The notes: generated by a model from the sequence alone, not told the origin. A stretch of DNA of 64,000 nt from Pseudomonas sp. CC120222-01a (GCF_003097235.1 NZ_QEQQ01000028.1:1-64000); one strand, 5' to 3'. Positions 52,318 to 61,719 are shown, numbered from the stretch's first letter. Translations and numbers: made by a program.

Positions 52318-52842
52318 ATGACCCGTCTCCGTGTCCTCTGTGCTGCCGTCGCCCTGGCCTGTGCCAGTGGCCAGGTACTCGCTGCCACCCCAAGCCACAA
52401 CGCAGCCGCCGAGAAATTCCTGACCCTGGCCAATGCCGACAAGCTCGGCACTCCGGTGTACATGCAGGTCCAGCAGATGTTCGCCCAGCGTTTCGCCCAG
52501 ACCAAAGCCCCGGCCTCCAAGCAGCCGGTGCTCGAGAGCTACCAGGCCAAGGCCAACGCCGCGCTGGACAACGCCATCGGCTGGAACAAGCTGAAGCCAA
52601 AGATGGTCGACCTGTACACCCAGACCTTCACCGAGCAGGAGCTCAAGGACCTGGTCAAGTTCTACGAGTCGCCGCTGGGCAAGAAAGTCCTGAAAGAAAT
52701 GCCCAAGGTCACCCAGCAGTCGGCCCAGCTGACCCAGACCAGCCTGGAACCGGCTGTACCGGTGGTCAACAAGCTGCTCGACGACATGACCAAGGAGCTG
52801 GACCCGAACGCAGGCAAGGCCGCCGCCCCGGCCAAGAAGTGA
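52318..52842 (+). CDS. DUF2059 periplasmic protein
   Basis: A 174-residue exported protein. A Sec signal peptide (MTRLRVLCAAVALACASGQVLAA) is followed by a helical domain with the DUF2059 motif VDLYTQTFTEQELKDLVKFYESPLGKKVLKEMPKV. The C-terminus is rich in Lys, Ala and Pro. The ATG at 52318 has GAAGGA seven bases upstream. It lies 10 bases before the bolA-type gene, so they probably form a unit. Function unknown. Confidence 0.85.
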   Translation: MTRLRVLCAAVALACASGQVLAATPSHNAAAEKFLTLANADKLGTPVYMQVQQMFAQRFAQTKAPASKQPVLESYQAKANAALDNAIGWNKLKPKMVDLYTQTFTEQELKDLVKFYESPLGKKVLKEMPKVTQQSAQLTQTSLEPAVPVVNKLLDDMTKELDPNAGKAAAPAKK

Positions 52843-52852
52843 GTCATAGCCG

Positions 52853-53149
52853 ATGAGCATGCAGCAACGCATCGAGCAGCAACTGGCCGCGCTGGCCCCG
52901 CAACACCTTGAAGTGCTCAACGAAAGCCACATGCATAGCCGTGGCCAGGAAACCCACTACAAGGCGGTGATCGTCAGCGAGCAGTTTGCCGGGCTCAACA
53001 GCGTCAAGCGCCACCAGAAGGTCTACGCCACCATGGGTGAGCTGATGGGCGAGATCCATGCCCTGGCGATTCACACCTACACGGCCGAAGAGTGGGCCAA
53101 AGTGGGCGCAGCACCGGCTTCGCCGGTGTGTGCCGGCGGCGGGCACTGA
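52853..53149 (+). CDS. bolA: BolA family protein
   Basis: A 98-residue protein with the BolA fold (MQQRIEQQLAALAPQHLEVLNESHMH, KAVIVSEQFAGLNSVKRHQKVYATMGELMGEIHALAIHTYTAEEW). BolA proteins act as DNA-binding regulators and as partners of monothiol glutaredoxins in iron-sulfur handling; the His and Arg of HSRGQETHYK and KRHQ are conserved. The C-terminal extension (AAPASPVCAGGGH) is unusual for the core family. It follows DUF2059 by ten bases and precedes trhO beyond a REP pair. Confidence 0.9.
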   Translation: MSMQQRIEQQLAALAPQHLEVLNESHMHSRGQETHYKAVIVSEQFAGLNSVKRHQKVYATMGELMGEIHALAIHTYTAEEWAKVGAAPASPVCAGGGH

Positions 53150-53187
53150 ATCCTTTCCGTCGTTCTGGTACAATCCTGCAAAATCCG

Positions 53188-53291
53188 GGGGCCGCTTTGC
53201 GGCCCTTTCGCGACACAAGGCCGCTCCTACAGGAATTCGCATTCCCCTGTAGGAGCGGCCTTGTGTCGCGAAAGGGGCGCAAGGCGCCCCC
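53188..53291. repeat. REP pair between bolA and trhO
   Basis: Inverted copies with exactly complementary stems (cgcgacacaaggccgctcc / ggagcggccttgtgtcgcg), spacer ATTCGCATTCC-type, and outer GGGGGCCGC..GGCGCCCCC arms. It lies between tandem plus-strand genes. Confidence 0.88.
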
Positions 53292-53354
53292 ATGCTTTTT
53301 TATGTCAACCACGGTCCGCCCCTTACGAGGGCAACCACCTGGAGATCCACCTGA

Positions 53355-54287
53355 ATGTCCCAAGCTATCGTCGTGGCGGCGCTGTACAAGTTCGTCACCC
53401 TGGAAGATTACGTCGAACTGCGTGAGCCGCTGCTCAAGGCCATGCTCGACAACGGCGTCAAAGGCACCTTGCTGCTGGCCCACGAAGGCATCAACGGCAC
53501 CGTTTCGGCCACCCGCGAGGGCATCGACGGCCTGCTCGCCTGGCTGCGCAACGACCCGCGCCTGGCCGATGTCGACCACAAGGAATCCTACTGCGACGAG
53601 CAGCCGTTCTACCGCACCAAGGTCAAGCTGAAGAAAGAGATCGTCACACTCGGCGTGCCGGGCGTCGACCCGAACCAGGCCGTCGGCACCTATGTCGAGC
53701 CCAAGGACTGGAACGCCCTGATCAGCGATCCGGAAGTGCTGCTGATCGATACCCGCAACGACTACGAAGTGGCCATTGGTACCTTCAAGGGCGCCATCGA
53801 CCCGAAGACCGAGACCTTCCGCGAGTTCCCCGAGTACATCAAGGCCAACTTCGACCCGAGCAAGCACAAGAAGGTCGCCATGTTCTGCACCGGTGGCATC
53901 CGTTGCGAAAAAGCTTCCAGCTACATGCTCGGTGAAGGCTTCGAGGAGGTCTATCATCTTAAGGGTGGCGTCCTGAAATACTTCGAGGAAGTGCCTCAGG
54001 AAGAAAGCCTCTGGGACGGCGACTGCTTCGTCTTCGACAACCGTGTCACGGTGCGCCATGACCTGAGCGAAGGCGAGTATGACCAGTGCCATGCCTGCCG
54101 CCACCCGGTCGATGCCAAGGACCGTGAGTCCGAGCACTATTCGCCAGGCGTGAGCTGCCCGCACTGCTGGGACACCCTGAGCGAGAAGACCCGGCGCAGC
54201 GCCATCGACCGGCAGAAGCAGATCGAGCTGGCCAAGGCCCGCAACCAGCCACACCCGATTGGTTACAACTATAAAGCCGAGGCTTGA
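53355..54287 (+). CDS. trhO: tRNA uridine(34) hydroxylase TrhO (rhodanese family)
   Basis: A 310-residue protein that hydroxylates U34 of certain tRNAs using oxygen (TrhO/YceA). An N-terminal acylphosphatase-like domain ([44 protein letters not shown]) is followed by a rhodanese domain with Cys in [17 protein letters not shown] Cys-rich tail ([36 protein letters not shown]) could bind metal. ACCTGGAGATCC precedes the ATG. It is followed by the DsbA-like gene after three bases. Confidence 0.92.
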   Translation: MSQAIVVAALYKFVTLEDYVELREPLLKAMLDNGVKGTLLLAHEGINGTVSATREGIDGLLAWLRNDPRLADVDHKESYCDEQPFYRTKVKLKKEIVTLGVPGVDPNQAVGTYVEPKDWNALISDPEVLLIDTRNDYEVAIGTFKGAIDPKTETFREFPEYIKANFDPSKHKKVAMFCTGGIRCEKASSYMLGEGFEEVYHLKGGVLKYFEEVPQEESLWDGDCFVFDNRVTVRHDLSEGEYDQCHACRHPVDAKDRESEHYSPGVSCPHCWDTLSEKTRRSAIDRQKQIELAKARNQPHPIGYNYKAEA

Positions 54288-54290
54288 GCC

Positions 54291-54923
54291 ATGACCGCCC
54301 GCCTGATCTATGTGATGGACCCGATGTGCTCCTGGTGCTGGGGGTTCGCGCCAGTGGCTGCGGCGCTGATCGCACAGGCCGCCGAGGCGGGCGTCAGCAC
54401 GCGGCTGGTGCCGGGCGGCCTGCGCAGCGGTGGCAGCGCGCTGGACGGCTCGACCCGCAAGTACATCCTCGAACACTGGCAGGCGGTGGCCGAAGCCACC
54501 GGGCAGCCGTTCCGTTTCGAAGGCGCCATGCCTGACGGCTTCGTCTACGACACCGAACCAGCCTGCCGTGCCCTGGTCACTGCCCGCGAGCTGGACGCCG
54601 AGCGCGTGTGGCCGCTGCTGGCGCTGATCCAGCGCTCGTTCTACGAGCAGGGCGTGGATGTCACCCGCGCCCCGCAACTGGTCGAGCTGGCCGAGCAGGC
54701 CGGCTTCGACCGCGAGCGCTTCGCCCAGCAGTTCGCCAGCCATGACACCCGCGCCGCCACCAGCGCGGACTTCAGCTGGGTACAGGACCTCGGGATCGCC
54801 GGCTTCCCGACCCTGCTGGCCGAGCGCAATGGCCAACTGGCGTTGCTGACCAACGGCTACCAGCCGCTGGAAAGCCTGCAGCCCCTGCTTGGCCGCTGGC
54901 TACAGCAGGCCGTCTGTGCTTGA
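54291..54923 (+). CDS. DsbA-family (FrnE-like) thioredoxin-fold protein
   Basis: A 210-residue thioredoxin-fold oxidoreductase without a signal peptide, so cytoplasmic, like the FrnE/2-hydroxychromene-carboxylate isomerase branch. The redox motif is CSWC in YVMDPMCSWCWGFAP (about residues 13-16). The cis-Pro loop is GIAGFPTLLAERNG. Its stop overlaps the GTG start of the ABC exporter gene, so the two are coupled, and it lies three bases after trhO. Function is unknown; a link to thiol or stress chemistry is possible. Confidence 0.86.
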   Translation: MTARLIYVMDPMCSWCWGFAPVAAALIAQAAEAGVSTRLVPGGLRSGGSALDGSTRKYILEHWQAVAEATGQPFRFEGAMPDGFVYDTEPACRALVTARELDAERVWPLLALIQRSFYEQGVDVTRAPQLVELAEQAGFDRERFAQQFASHDTRAATSADFSWVQDLGIAGFPTLLAERNGQLALLTNGYQPLESLQPLLGRWLQQAVCA

Positions 54924-56748
54924 TCTGCCAGGGTCGCCAGACCCTGTGCCAGGGAAGCCCGCTGCTGTGTCTGATCGCCTGAGCTGGGCGGAAATCCGCC
55001 GCCTGGCCCTGCATCACAAGAAAAACCTCTGGACCGCCAATCTGGTCGCCGTACTGGCGGCCTGTTGCAGCGTGCCGATTCCGTTGCTGCTGCCGTTGCT
55101 GGTCGACGAAGTGCTGCTGGGCCACGGCGATGCCGCGCTGAAATGGATGAACCACCTGCTGCCAAGCAGCTGGCAAGTGGCGGCCGGCTACATCGGCCTG
55201 ATGCTGGCGGCCACGCTGAGCCTGCGCCTGGCGGCACTGGCCTTCAACGTGGTGCAGGCCAAGCTGTTCGCCGGGTTGGCCAAGGATATCGTCTACCGCC
55301 TGCGCATTCGCCTGATCGAGCGCCTCAAGCGCATCTCGCTCAAGGAATACGAAAGCCTCGGCAGCGGCACCGTGACCACGCACCTGGTCACCGACCTGGA
55401 TACCCTCGACAAGTTCGTCGGCGAGACCCTCAGCCGCTTCCTGGTGGCCATGCTGACCCTCACCGGCACGGCGGCGATCCTGATCTGGATGCACTGGAAG
55501 CTGGCGTTGCTGATCCTGCTGTTCAACCCGCTGGTGATCTACTTCACCGTGCAGTTGGGCAAGCGCGTCAAGCACTTGAAGAAGCTCGAGAACGACAGCA
55601 CCTCGCGCTTTACCCAGGCGCTGTCGGAAACCCTGGATGCGATCCAGGAGATCCGGGCCGGCAACCGCCAGGGCTATTTCCTCGGCCGCCTCGGCCTGCG
55701 CGCCCGTGAAGTGCGCGACTATGCCGTGGAATCGCAATGGAAGAGCGATGCCAGTGGCCGTGCCAGTGGCCTGCTGTTCCAGTTCGGTATCGATATTTTC
55801 CGCGCTGCAGCGATGCTGACCGTGCTGTTCTCCGACCTGTCGATCGGCCAGATGCTGGCGGTGTTCAGCTACCTGTGGTTCATGATCGGCCCGGTGGAGC
55901 AGCTGCTCAACCTGCAATATGCCTACTACGCCGCCGGCGGCGCGCTGAGCCGGCTCAACGAGCTGCTGTCGCGGGCCGACGAGCCGCAGTACCCGGCCGC
56001 CAGCGACCCGTTCGCCGGCCGCGAGACGGTGGGTATCGAAGTACGCGACCTGCGTTTCGCCTATGCCGATGAGCCGGTGCTGGACCAGTTGAACCTGGCC
56101 ATTGCCCCCGGTGAGAAGGTGGCCATCGTCGGTGCCAGCGGTGGCGGCAAGAGCACCTTGGTGCAGTTGCTGCTGGGCCTGTACAGCGCGCAGGCCGGGA
56201 CCATCCGCTTTGGCGGTGCCAGCCTGCAGGAAATCGGCCTTGAGACCTTGCGCGAGAACGTCGCAGTGGTGCTGCAGCACCCCTCGCTGTTCAACGACAG
56301 CGTGCGCGCCAACCTGACCATGGGGCGCGAATGCAGCGACGAGGCCTGCTGGCAGGCACTGCGTATTGCCCAGCTGGACGCCACCATTGCCGCCTTGCCG
56401 CAAGGGCTGGACAGCGTTGTCGGCCGCTCGGGGGTGCGCTTGTCCGGTGGGCAGCGTCAGCGCCTGGCGATTGCCCGCATGGTGCTGGCCGAGCCCAAGG
56501 TGGTCATTCTCGATGAGGCCACCTCGGCGCTGGATGCCGCCACCGAGTACAACCTGCACAAGGCACTGGCGCGTTTCCTCAGCGGCCGGACCACGTTGAT
56601 CATTGCCCACCGCTTGTCGGCGGTGAAGCAGGCCGACCGCGTGCTGGTGTTCGACGGCGGGCATGTGGCCGAGGATGGCGACCATCAGCAGCTGATTGCA
56701 GAAGGTGGCTTGTACGCCAAGCTCTATGGGCATCTGCAGCAGACCTGA
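54916..56748 (+). CDS. ABC exporter half-transporter (MsbA/lipid-multidrug type)
   Basis: A 610-residue fusion of a six-helix membrane domain and an ATPase, acting as a homodimer. The membrane part runs from WTANLVAVLAACCSVPIPLLLPLLVDEVLLG to about residue 330. The ATPase has Walker A IVGASGGGKSTLVQ (about 405), the signature VRLSGGQRQRLAIARMV, Walker B VVILDEATSALD and the switch IAHRLSAV. It starts with GTG at 54916 inside the DsbA-like gene end, with AGG six bases before; another GTG at 54967 is possible. The exported substrate is unknown. Confidence 0.87.
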   Translation: MLDLPGSPDPVPGKPAAVSDRLSWAEIRRLALHHKKNLWTANLVAVLAACCSVPIPLLLPLLVDEVLLGHGDAALKWMNHLLPSSWQVAAGYIGLMLAATLSLRLAALAFNVVQAKLFAGLAKDIVYRLRIRLIERLKRISLKEYESLGSGTVTTHLVTDLDTLDKFVGETLSRFLVAMLTLTGTAAILIWMHWKLALLILLFNPLVIYFTVQLGKRVKHLKKLENDSTSRFTQALSETLDAIQEIRAGNRQGYFLGRLGLRAREVRDYAVESQWKSDASGRASGLLFQFGIDIFRAAAMLTVLFSDLSIGQMLAVFSYLWFMIGPVEQLLNLQYAYYAAGGALSRLNELLSRADEPQYPAASDPFAGRETVGIEVRDLRFAYADEPVLDQLNLAIAPGEKVAIVGASGGGKSTLVQLLLGLYSAQAGTIRFGGASLQEIGLETLRENVAVVLQHPSLFNDSVRANLTMGRECSDEACWQALRIAQLDATIAALPQGLDSVVGRSGVRLSGGQRQRLAIARMVLAEPKVVILDEATSALDAATEYNLHKALARFLSGRTTLIIAHRLSAVKQADRVLVFDGGHVAEDGDHQQLIAEGGLYAKLYGHLQQT

Positions 56749-56845
56749 GTAACCGACAAAATTTCCCTCCAGGTAGATGGCAAATGGCCTACGCTGTGCT
56801 TGTCTGGGTTGATTCAAGTCTTATCTGCTCTGCGACAGGGACTAA

Positions 56846-59302
56846 ATGAAGGGAAATCGCACTCAAGAAGCGCCAAGGTTGGTAGGCATCATCTGGCCCT
56901 TCATCGCCGTTGTCGTATTCCAGGTGTTGCTGGGTAGCCTCAGCCTATATGCGTTGTCGGCGGTTCGTGCCTACGTGGCCGGTGAAAGCCTTTGGTCCAA
57001 GGCACAGAAAGACGCCATCTATTACCTCAACCTGTATGCCGATGACCGCGACGAGCGCACCTATCAGCGCTATCGCCAAGTCATGGCCATCCCCCAGGGC
57101 GACCACGAACTGCGTGAACTGCTCGACCAGGCCAGCCCCGACCTGGAAGGTGCCCGCCAGGCCGTGTTGCAGGGTGGCAACCACCCGGACGATGTCGACC
57201 GGATCATCTGGTTCTACCGCAATTTCCGCCAGGTCAGCTACATGCAGACGGCGATCGATTACTGGAACATCGGCGATGACTACCTGATCAAGCTCGATGT
57301 GCTGGCCAGCGAAATGCACGCGGGTTTCGCAGCAGGGCAAGTCGGCACTGCCCAGCTCGATGACTGGAAGGCGCGTATCGTTGCGATCAACGAAGGCGTC
57401 ACGCCAGCGGCCAAGGCTTTCAGCGATGCCTTGGGCGAAGGCTCGCGGATGCTGCTGAAGGTGCTGCTGGTCACCAACCTGCTGACCGCGCTGTTCCTAA
57501 TCACCATCGCCTGGCGCCGTTCGAGCAAGCTGCTGGCCCAGCGCCAGGCCTTCGCCAATGCCCTGCGCGAGGAGAAGGAGCGGGCGCAGATCACCCTCGA
57601 GGCGATTGGCGACGCGGTGATCACTGCCGATGTCGAGGGCAATATCGGCTATATGAACCCCGCAGCCGAGCAGCTGACCCACTGGCAGTCCGGCCAGGCG
57701 CTGGGCCTGCCACTGGGGGCGCTGTTCAGCCTGCTCGACGAGCAGGAGGAGGGCGCAGGCTGCTCGCTGGTCGAGCAGGTGCTCAGTGGCAGCCTCAAGG
57801 GCGGCGCCGAGCATGCCCGGCTGATCCAGCGCCTGGATGGCAGCACGGTATCGGTCAACCTGGTCGGTTCGCCGATCATCAACAATGGCCAGGTGGCCGG
57901 TATCGTGCTGGTGCTGCACGACATGACCCAGGAGCGTCAGTACATCGCCAACCTGTCGTGGCAGGCCACCCATGACGCCTTGACTGGCCTGGCCAATCGC
58001 CGCGAGTTCGAATACCGCCTGGAACAAGCGCTCAATGGCCTGGTGCGCCAGGCTGGGCGGCATTCGTTGATGTTCCTCGACCTCGACCAGTTCAAGCTGG
58101 TCAACGACACTTGCGGCCATGCTGCCGGTGACGAGTTGCTCAGGCACATCTGTGCGGTGCTGCAGTCAGGGTTGCGTGAAGGTGACACCCTGGCGCGCCT
58201 GGGCGGCGACGAATTTGGCGTGCTGCTGGAAAACTGCCCGGCCGATCAGTCCGAGCGCATCGCCGAGAACCTGCGCCAGGCCGTGCAGAGCCTGCACTTC
58301 GTGTGGAAGGGCAGGCCGTTCGTGACCACCGTCAGCATCGGCCTGGTGCACATGGCGCAGGCTCCGGGCACGCTGGAGGCCTCGCTGCGGGCAGCCGACA
58401 TGGCCTGCTACATGGCCAAGGAAAAGGGCCGTAACCGCGTGCAGGTGTACCACGCCGACGACAGCGAACTGTCCATGCGCTTTGGCGAAATGGCCTGGAT
58501 CCAGCGCCTGCATGTGGCCCTGGAGGAAAACCGCTTCTGCCTCTACTGTCAGGAAATCGCTGCGTTGGAAGCCATCGAGGGCCCGGGCCACATCGAGATC
58601 CTGCTGCGCCTGCACGACGAAAGCGGTCGCACCATTCTCCCGGACAGCTTCATCCCGGCCGCTGAGCGCTATGGCCTGATGACGGCGCTGGACCGCTGGG
58701 TGGTGCGCAGCGTGTTCCAGGTCATCCGCCAATGCCTGGATGAAGGGCGGGACGGGCCGCTGGCGATGTGCGCGATCAATCTTTCGGGGACGAGCATTGG
58801 CGACGACAAGTTCCTCGAGTACCTGCAGCGGTTGTTCGTCGAGTATGCCATTCCGCCGCGCATGATCTGCTTCGAGATCACCGAGACCAGTGCCATTGCC
58901 AACCTCGGCAGCGCGATCCGCTTCATCAATGAATTGAAGGGGCTGGGTTGCAAGTTCTCCCTGGACGACTTCTGTGCCGGGATGTCGTCATTTGCCTATT
59001 TGAAACATTTACCCGTCGACTTCTTGAAGATCGACGGAAGTTTTGTCAAAGATATGCTCGACGACCCGGTTAACCGTGCGATGGTCGAGGTGATCAATCA
59101 CATCGGCCACGTCATGGGCAAGCGGACCATCGCCGAGTTCGTCGAAACACCGTTGATCGAGCAGGCCTTGCAGGAGATCGGCGTGGATTACGCCCAGGGC
59201 TATCTGATTGAACGGCCACAGGTGTTCACCTGTGACAGTCTGCAGCGCCAACGGATTGCTGCGCGGCCCTTGTTGCATCGGGCGCCCGGTACTTTTCGCT
59301 GA
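56846..59302 (+). CDS. Membrane-bound PAS-GGDEF-EAL c-di-GMP enzyme
   Basis: An 818-residue inner-membrane protein. Two helices (about 14-36 and 205-225) flank a periplasmic sensor of about 170 residues. A PAS domain follows (ITLEAIGDAVITADVEGNIGYMNPAAEQLT). The GGDEF domain carries ARLGGDEFGVLL and an inhibitory site RxxD (REGD) five residues before. The EAL domain has IEILLRLHDESG (Ile in place of Ala), NLSGTSI, EITET, DDFCAGMSS (Cys in place of the usual Gly), FLKIDGSF, AEFVE and AQGYLI. Both activities look possible; the two substitutions may alter phosphodiesterase activity. It is followed after 39 bases by the PqqC/TenA-like gene. Confidence 0.9.
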   Translation: MKGNRTQEAPRLVGIIWPFIAVVVFQVLLGSLSLYALSAVRAYVAGESLWSKAQKDAIYYLNLYADDRDERTYQRYRQVMAIPQGDHELRELLDQASPDLEGARQAVLQGGNHPDDVDRIIWFYRNFRQVSYMQTAIDYWNIGDDYLIKLDVLASEMHAGFAAGQVGTAQLDDWKARIVAINEGVTPAAKAFSDALGEGSRMLLKVLLVTNLLTALFLITIAWRRSSKLLAQRQAFANALREEKERAQITLEAIGDAVITADVEGNIGYMNPAAEQLTHWQSGQALGLPLGALFSLLDEQEEGAGCSLVEQVLSGSLKGGAEHARLIQRLDGSTVSVNLVGSPIINNGQVAGIVLVLHDMTQERQYIANLSWQATHDALTGLANRREFEYRLEQALNGLVRQAGRHSLMFLDLDQFKLVNDTCGHAAGDELLRHICAVLQSGLREGDTLARLGGDEFGVLLENCPADQSERIAENLRQAVQSLHFVWKGRPFVTTVSIGLVHMAQAPGTLEASLRAADMACYMAKEKGRNRVQVYHADDSELSMRFGEMAWIQRLHVALEENRFCLYCQEIAALEAIEGPGHIEILLRLHDESGRTILPDSFIPAAERYGLMTALDRWVVRSVFQVIRQCLDEGRDGPLAMCAINLSGTSIGDDKFLEYLQRLFVEYAIPPRMICFEITETSAIANLGSAIRFINELKGLGCKFSLDDFCAGMSSFAYLKHLPVDFLKIDGSFVKDMLDDPVNRAMVEVINHIGHVMGKRTIAEFVETPLIEQALQEIGVDYAQGYLIERPQVFTCDSLQRQRIAARPLLHRAPGTFR

Positions 59303-59341
59303 AAACACGTCCGCAAAATCACAAGGATCAAGGAGCTGAAA

Positions 59342-60127
59342 GTGATTGATGCATTCGTACGTATCGGGCCCTTGATGGACCCGGCCAGTTACCCCCAGTG
59401 GGCCCAGCAACTGATCGAGGATTGCCGTGAAAGCAAGCGCCGGGTGGTCGAACACGAGTTCTACCAGCGCCTGCGTGATGGCCAGTTGCGCCAATCGACC
59501 ATTCGCCAGTACCTGATCGGTGGCTGGCCGGTAGTCGAGCAGTTTTCCCTGTACATGGCCCATAACCTGACCAAGACCCGCTATGCCCGCCACCCTGGCG
59601 AGGACATGGCGCGGCGTTGGCTGATGCGCAACATCCGCGTCGAACTCAACCATGCCGACTATTGGGTGAACTGGTGCCATGCCCATGGCGTGCACCTGCA
59701 CGACCTGCAGGCGCAGGATGTACCACCGGAACTGAACGGGCTGAACGACTGGTGCTGGCGCGTGTGCACCACCGAGTCGCTGGCGATCGCCATGGCGGCG
59801 ACGAATTATGCGATCGAGGGGGCGACCGGCGAGTGGTCGGCGGTGGTGTGCGCCGAGGACACCTATGCCATGGGCTTCCCGGAGGATGTACGCAAGCGGG
59901 CAATGAAGTGGCTGAAGATGCATGCCCAGTACGATGATGCGCACCCGTGGGAGGCGCTGGAGATCATCTGCACGCTGGCGGGCGAGAACCCGACCCTGGG
60001 GCTGCGCAACGAGCTGCGCAAGGCGGTCTGCAAGAGTTATGACTGCATGTACCTGTTCCTGGAGCGGTGCATGCAACTGGAAGGGCGCCAGCAAGGGCGC
60101 CTGCGCCCGGCCTTGGCTGCCGGCTGA
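59342..60127 (+). CDS. TenA/PqqC-like (heme-oxygenase-fold) protein
   Basis: A 261-residue helical protein of the TENA/THI-4/PQQC family (EHEFYQRLRDGQLRQSTIRQYLIGGWPVVEQFSLYMAHNL, RNIRVELNHADYWVNWCHAHG, AIEGATGEWS, HAQYDDAHPWEALEII). The His/Glu/Asp residues resemble the iron- or ligand-binding residues of PqqC-like and iron-containing redox enzymes. It starts with GTG at 59342, with AAGGAG seven bases upstream. It probably shares a transcript with the GGDEF-EAL gene. There are no PQQ or thiamine genes nearby, so its role is open. Confidence 0.83.
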   Translation: MIDAFVRIGPLMDPASYPQWAQQLIEDCRESKRRVVEHEFYQRLRDGQLRQSTIRQYLIGGWPVVEQFSLYMAHNLTKTRYARHPGEDMARRWLMRNIRVELNHADYWVNWCHAHGVHLHDLQAQDVPPELNGLNDWCWRVCTTESLAIAMAATNYAIEGATGEWSAVVCAEDTYAMGFPEDVRKRAMKWLKMHAQYDDAHPWEALEIICTLAGENPTLGLRNELRKAVCKSYDCMYLFLERCMQLEGRQQGRLRPALAAG

Positions 60128-60130
60128 GGG

Positions 60131-60258
60131 CCATTGGGGTTGCTGCTCAGCCCTATCGCGACACAAGGTGCTCCCACAGGTACAGCGCAACCCTCAATGA
60201 TTGCGCTGTACCTGTGGGAGCGGCCTTGTGTCGCGATAGGGCCGCAAAGCGGCCCCGG
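60131..60258. repeat. REP pair between convergent TenA-like and yciK genes
   Basis: Inverted copies with TGTGGGAGC cores and ggccttgtgtcgcg-type stems. The spacer contains a second inverted repeat (AGCGCAAC..GCGCTGTACC region), and outer arms are GGCCGC..GCGGCC. In the left copy, part of the stem (gccgc before tccc) is missing: it reads caaggtgctccc. Confidence 0.83.
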
Positions 60259-60270
60259 CAATCTCAAGCC

Positions 60271-61011
60271 TTACTGCGCGTTGAGCGCCTGCCCATTCAC
60301 GTCTTTGCTATCCGGCCCCATCAGGTACAGATAGACCGGCATGATCTCTTCCGGCAGCGGATTGTTCTGCGGGTTCTCGCTCGGGTACGCCTGGGCCCGC
60401 ATCGCCGTGCGCGTGGCGCCCGGGTTGATGCTGTTGGAGCGTACCGGCGCCACGCCCTCCAGCTCGTCGGCCAGGGTCTGCATCAGCCCTTCGGTGGCGA
60501 ACTTCGATACCCCGTAGGCACCCCAGTACGCCCGGCCCTTGCGCCCGACGCTGCTGGAGGTGAACACCACCGAGGCGTCCTCGGACAGCTTGAGCAGTGG
60601 CAGCAGGGTGCTGGTGAGCATGAAGGTGGCGTCGACGTTGATGTGCATCACGCGCATGAAGTTGTCGCCCGACAGCTGCTCCAGCGGCGTACGCGGGCCG
60701 ATGATCGAGGCGTTGTTGAGCAGGCCGTCGAGGCGGCCGAACTGCTCCTCGATCATCACCGCCAGCTCGTCGTACTGATGGGGCAGGGCGGTTTCCAGGT
60801 TGAACGGGATCACCACCGGCTGCGGGTGGCCGGCGGCCTCGATCTGGTCGTAGACCTCGTTGAGGTTGGCTTCGGTCTTGCCCAGCAGCAGCACGGTGGC
60901 GCCCAGGGCGGCATAGGCCTTGGCGGCAGCGGCGCCGATGCCGCGGCCGGCACCGGTGACCAGGATGACGCGGCCGGCGAGCAGGCCGGGGCGGGCGGTG
61001 TAGTCGAACAT
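60271..61011 (-). CDS. yciK: YciK-family SDR oxidoreductase
   Basis: A 246-residue SDR of the YciK group. It has cofactor motif LVTGAGRGIGAAAAKAYAALGATVLLLGKT at about 17-46, LLNNASIIGPRTPLEQ, Ser in VVFTSSSVGRKG and catalytic YGVSKFATEGL (YxxxK). The long N-terminus (MFDYTARPGLLAGR) and PVYLYLMGPDSKDVNGQ are typical of YciK. The substrate is unknown. It is 30 bases downstream of mupP on the same strand and probably shares a transcript with mupP and ubiG. Confidence 0.86.
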   Translation of the reverse strand: MFDYTARPGLLAGRVILVTGAGRGIGAAAAKAYAALGATVLLLGKTEANLNEVYDQIEAAGHPQPVVIPFNLETALPHQYDELAVMIEEQFGRLDGLLNNASIIGPRTPLEQLSGDNFMRVMHINVDATFMLTSTLLPLLKLSEDASVVFTSSSVGRKGRAYWGAYGVSKFATEGLMQTLADELEGVAPVRSNSINPGATRTAMRAQAYPSENPQNNPLPEEIMPVYLYLMGPDSKDVNGQALNAQ

Positions 61012-61041
61012 GTCAGGTGTCCTTGAAGAGCCTGGGGGAGA

Positions 61042-61719
61042 TCAGCAGCCGCACAGGGCGCTGTCGATCACCTTGCGCAGTTCCAGCGGGTGGTCCACCA
61101 CCACATCGGCGCCCCAGTTGTTCGGGTTGTCCTCTGGATGAATATAGCCGTAGCGTACCGCGGCCGTACGGGTGCCGGCGTCGCGGCCGGACTCGATGTC
61201 GCGCAGGTCGTCGCCGACGAAAAGTACGCTGGCCGGGTCCAGGTCCAGGGTCTTGCAGGCGAGGATCAGCGGCTCCGGGTCGGGCTTGCTGTTCTTCACG
61301 TGGTCCGGGCAGATCAGCAGTGCCGAACGCTCGGCCAGGCCCAGTTGCTGCATGATCGGCTCGGCGAAGCGCACCGGCTTGTTGGTCACCACGCCCCACA
61401 GCAGGTTGCCCTTTTCGATATCGGCCAGCAGCTCGCCCATGCCGTCGAACAGCTTGCTGTGCACGGCGCAGTCGCGCTGGTAGCGCTCAAGGAATTCCAG
61501 GCGCAGGGCCTCGAAGCCTTCGGCCTCGGGGTCCATGGCGAAGGTTGCCGCGACCATGGCGCGGGCGCCGCCGGAAATCACGTCGCGGATCAGCTGGTCA
61601 TCGATGGCTGGCAGGCCGCGCTCGGCGAGCATGGCCTGGCAGATGGCGATGAAGTCCGGCGCCGTGTCGAGCAGGGTGCCGTCCATGTCGAAGAGTACTG
61701 CTCGCAAACGCATGCTCAT
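61042..61719 (-). CDS. mupP: HAD-IA phosphatase MupP (N-acetylmuramic acid 6-phosphate phosphatase)
   Basis: A 225-residue HAD phosphatase, with motif [15 protein letters not shown] (nucleophile Asp10, Asp12), motif [14 protein letters not shown], Lys in [12 protein letters not shown] and motif [18 protein letters not shown]. The sequence resembles phosphoglycolate phosphatase, but in P. putida the gene next to ubiG encodes MupP, which feeds N-acetylmuramate into the peptidoglycan-recycling route that bypasses fosfomycin-sensitive synthesis. It starts at 61719, overlapping the ubiG stop (ATGA). Confidence 0.87.
   Translation of the reverse strand: MSMRLRAVLFDMDGTLLDTAPDFIAICQAMLAERGLPAIDDQLIRDVISGGARAMVAATFAMDPEAEGFEALRLEFLERYQRDCAVHSKLFDGMGELLADIEKGNLLWGVVTNKPVRFAEPIMQQLGLAERSALLICPDHVKNSKPDPEPLILACKTLDLDPASVLFVGDDLRDIESGRDAGTRTAAVRYGYIHPEDNPNNWGADVVVDHPLELRKVIDSALCGC

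Noticed and set aside
53004-56817. Long open frames antisense to trhO, the DsbA-like gene and the ABC exporter
   Set aside because: Shadow frames with Gln/His/Ala/Gly-rich composition; the opposite strand has complete domain signatures.
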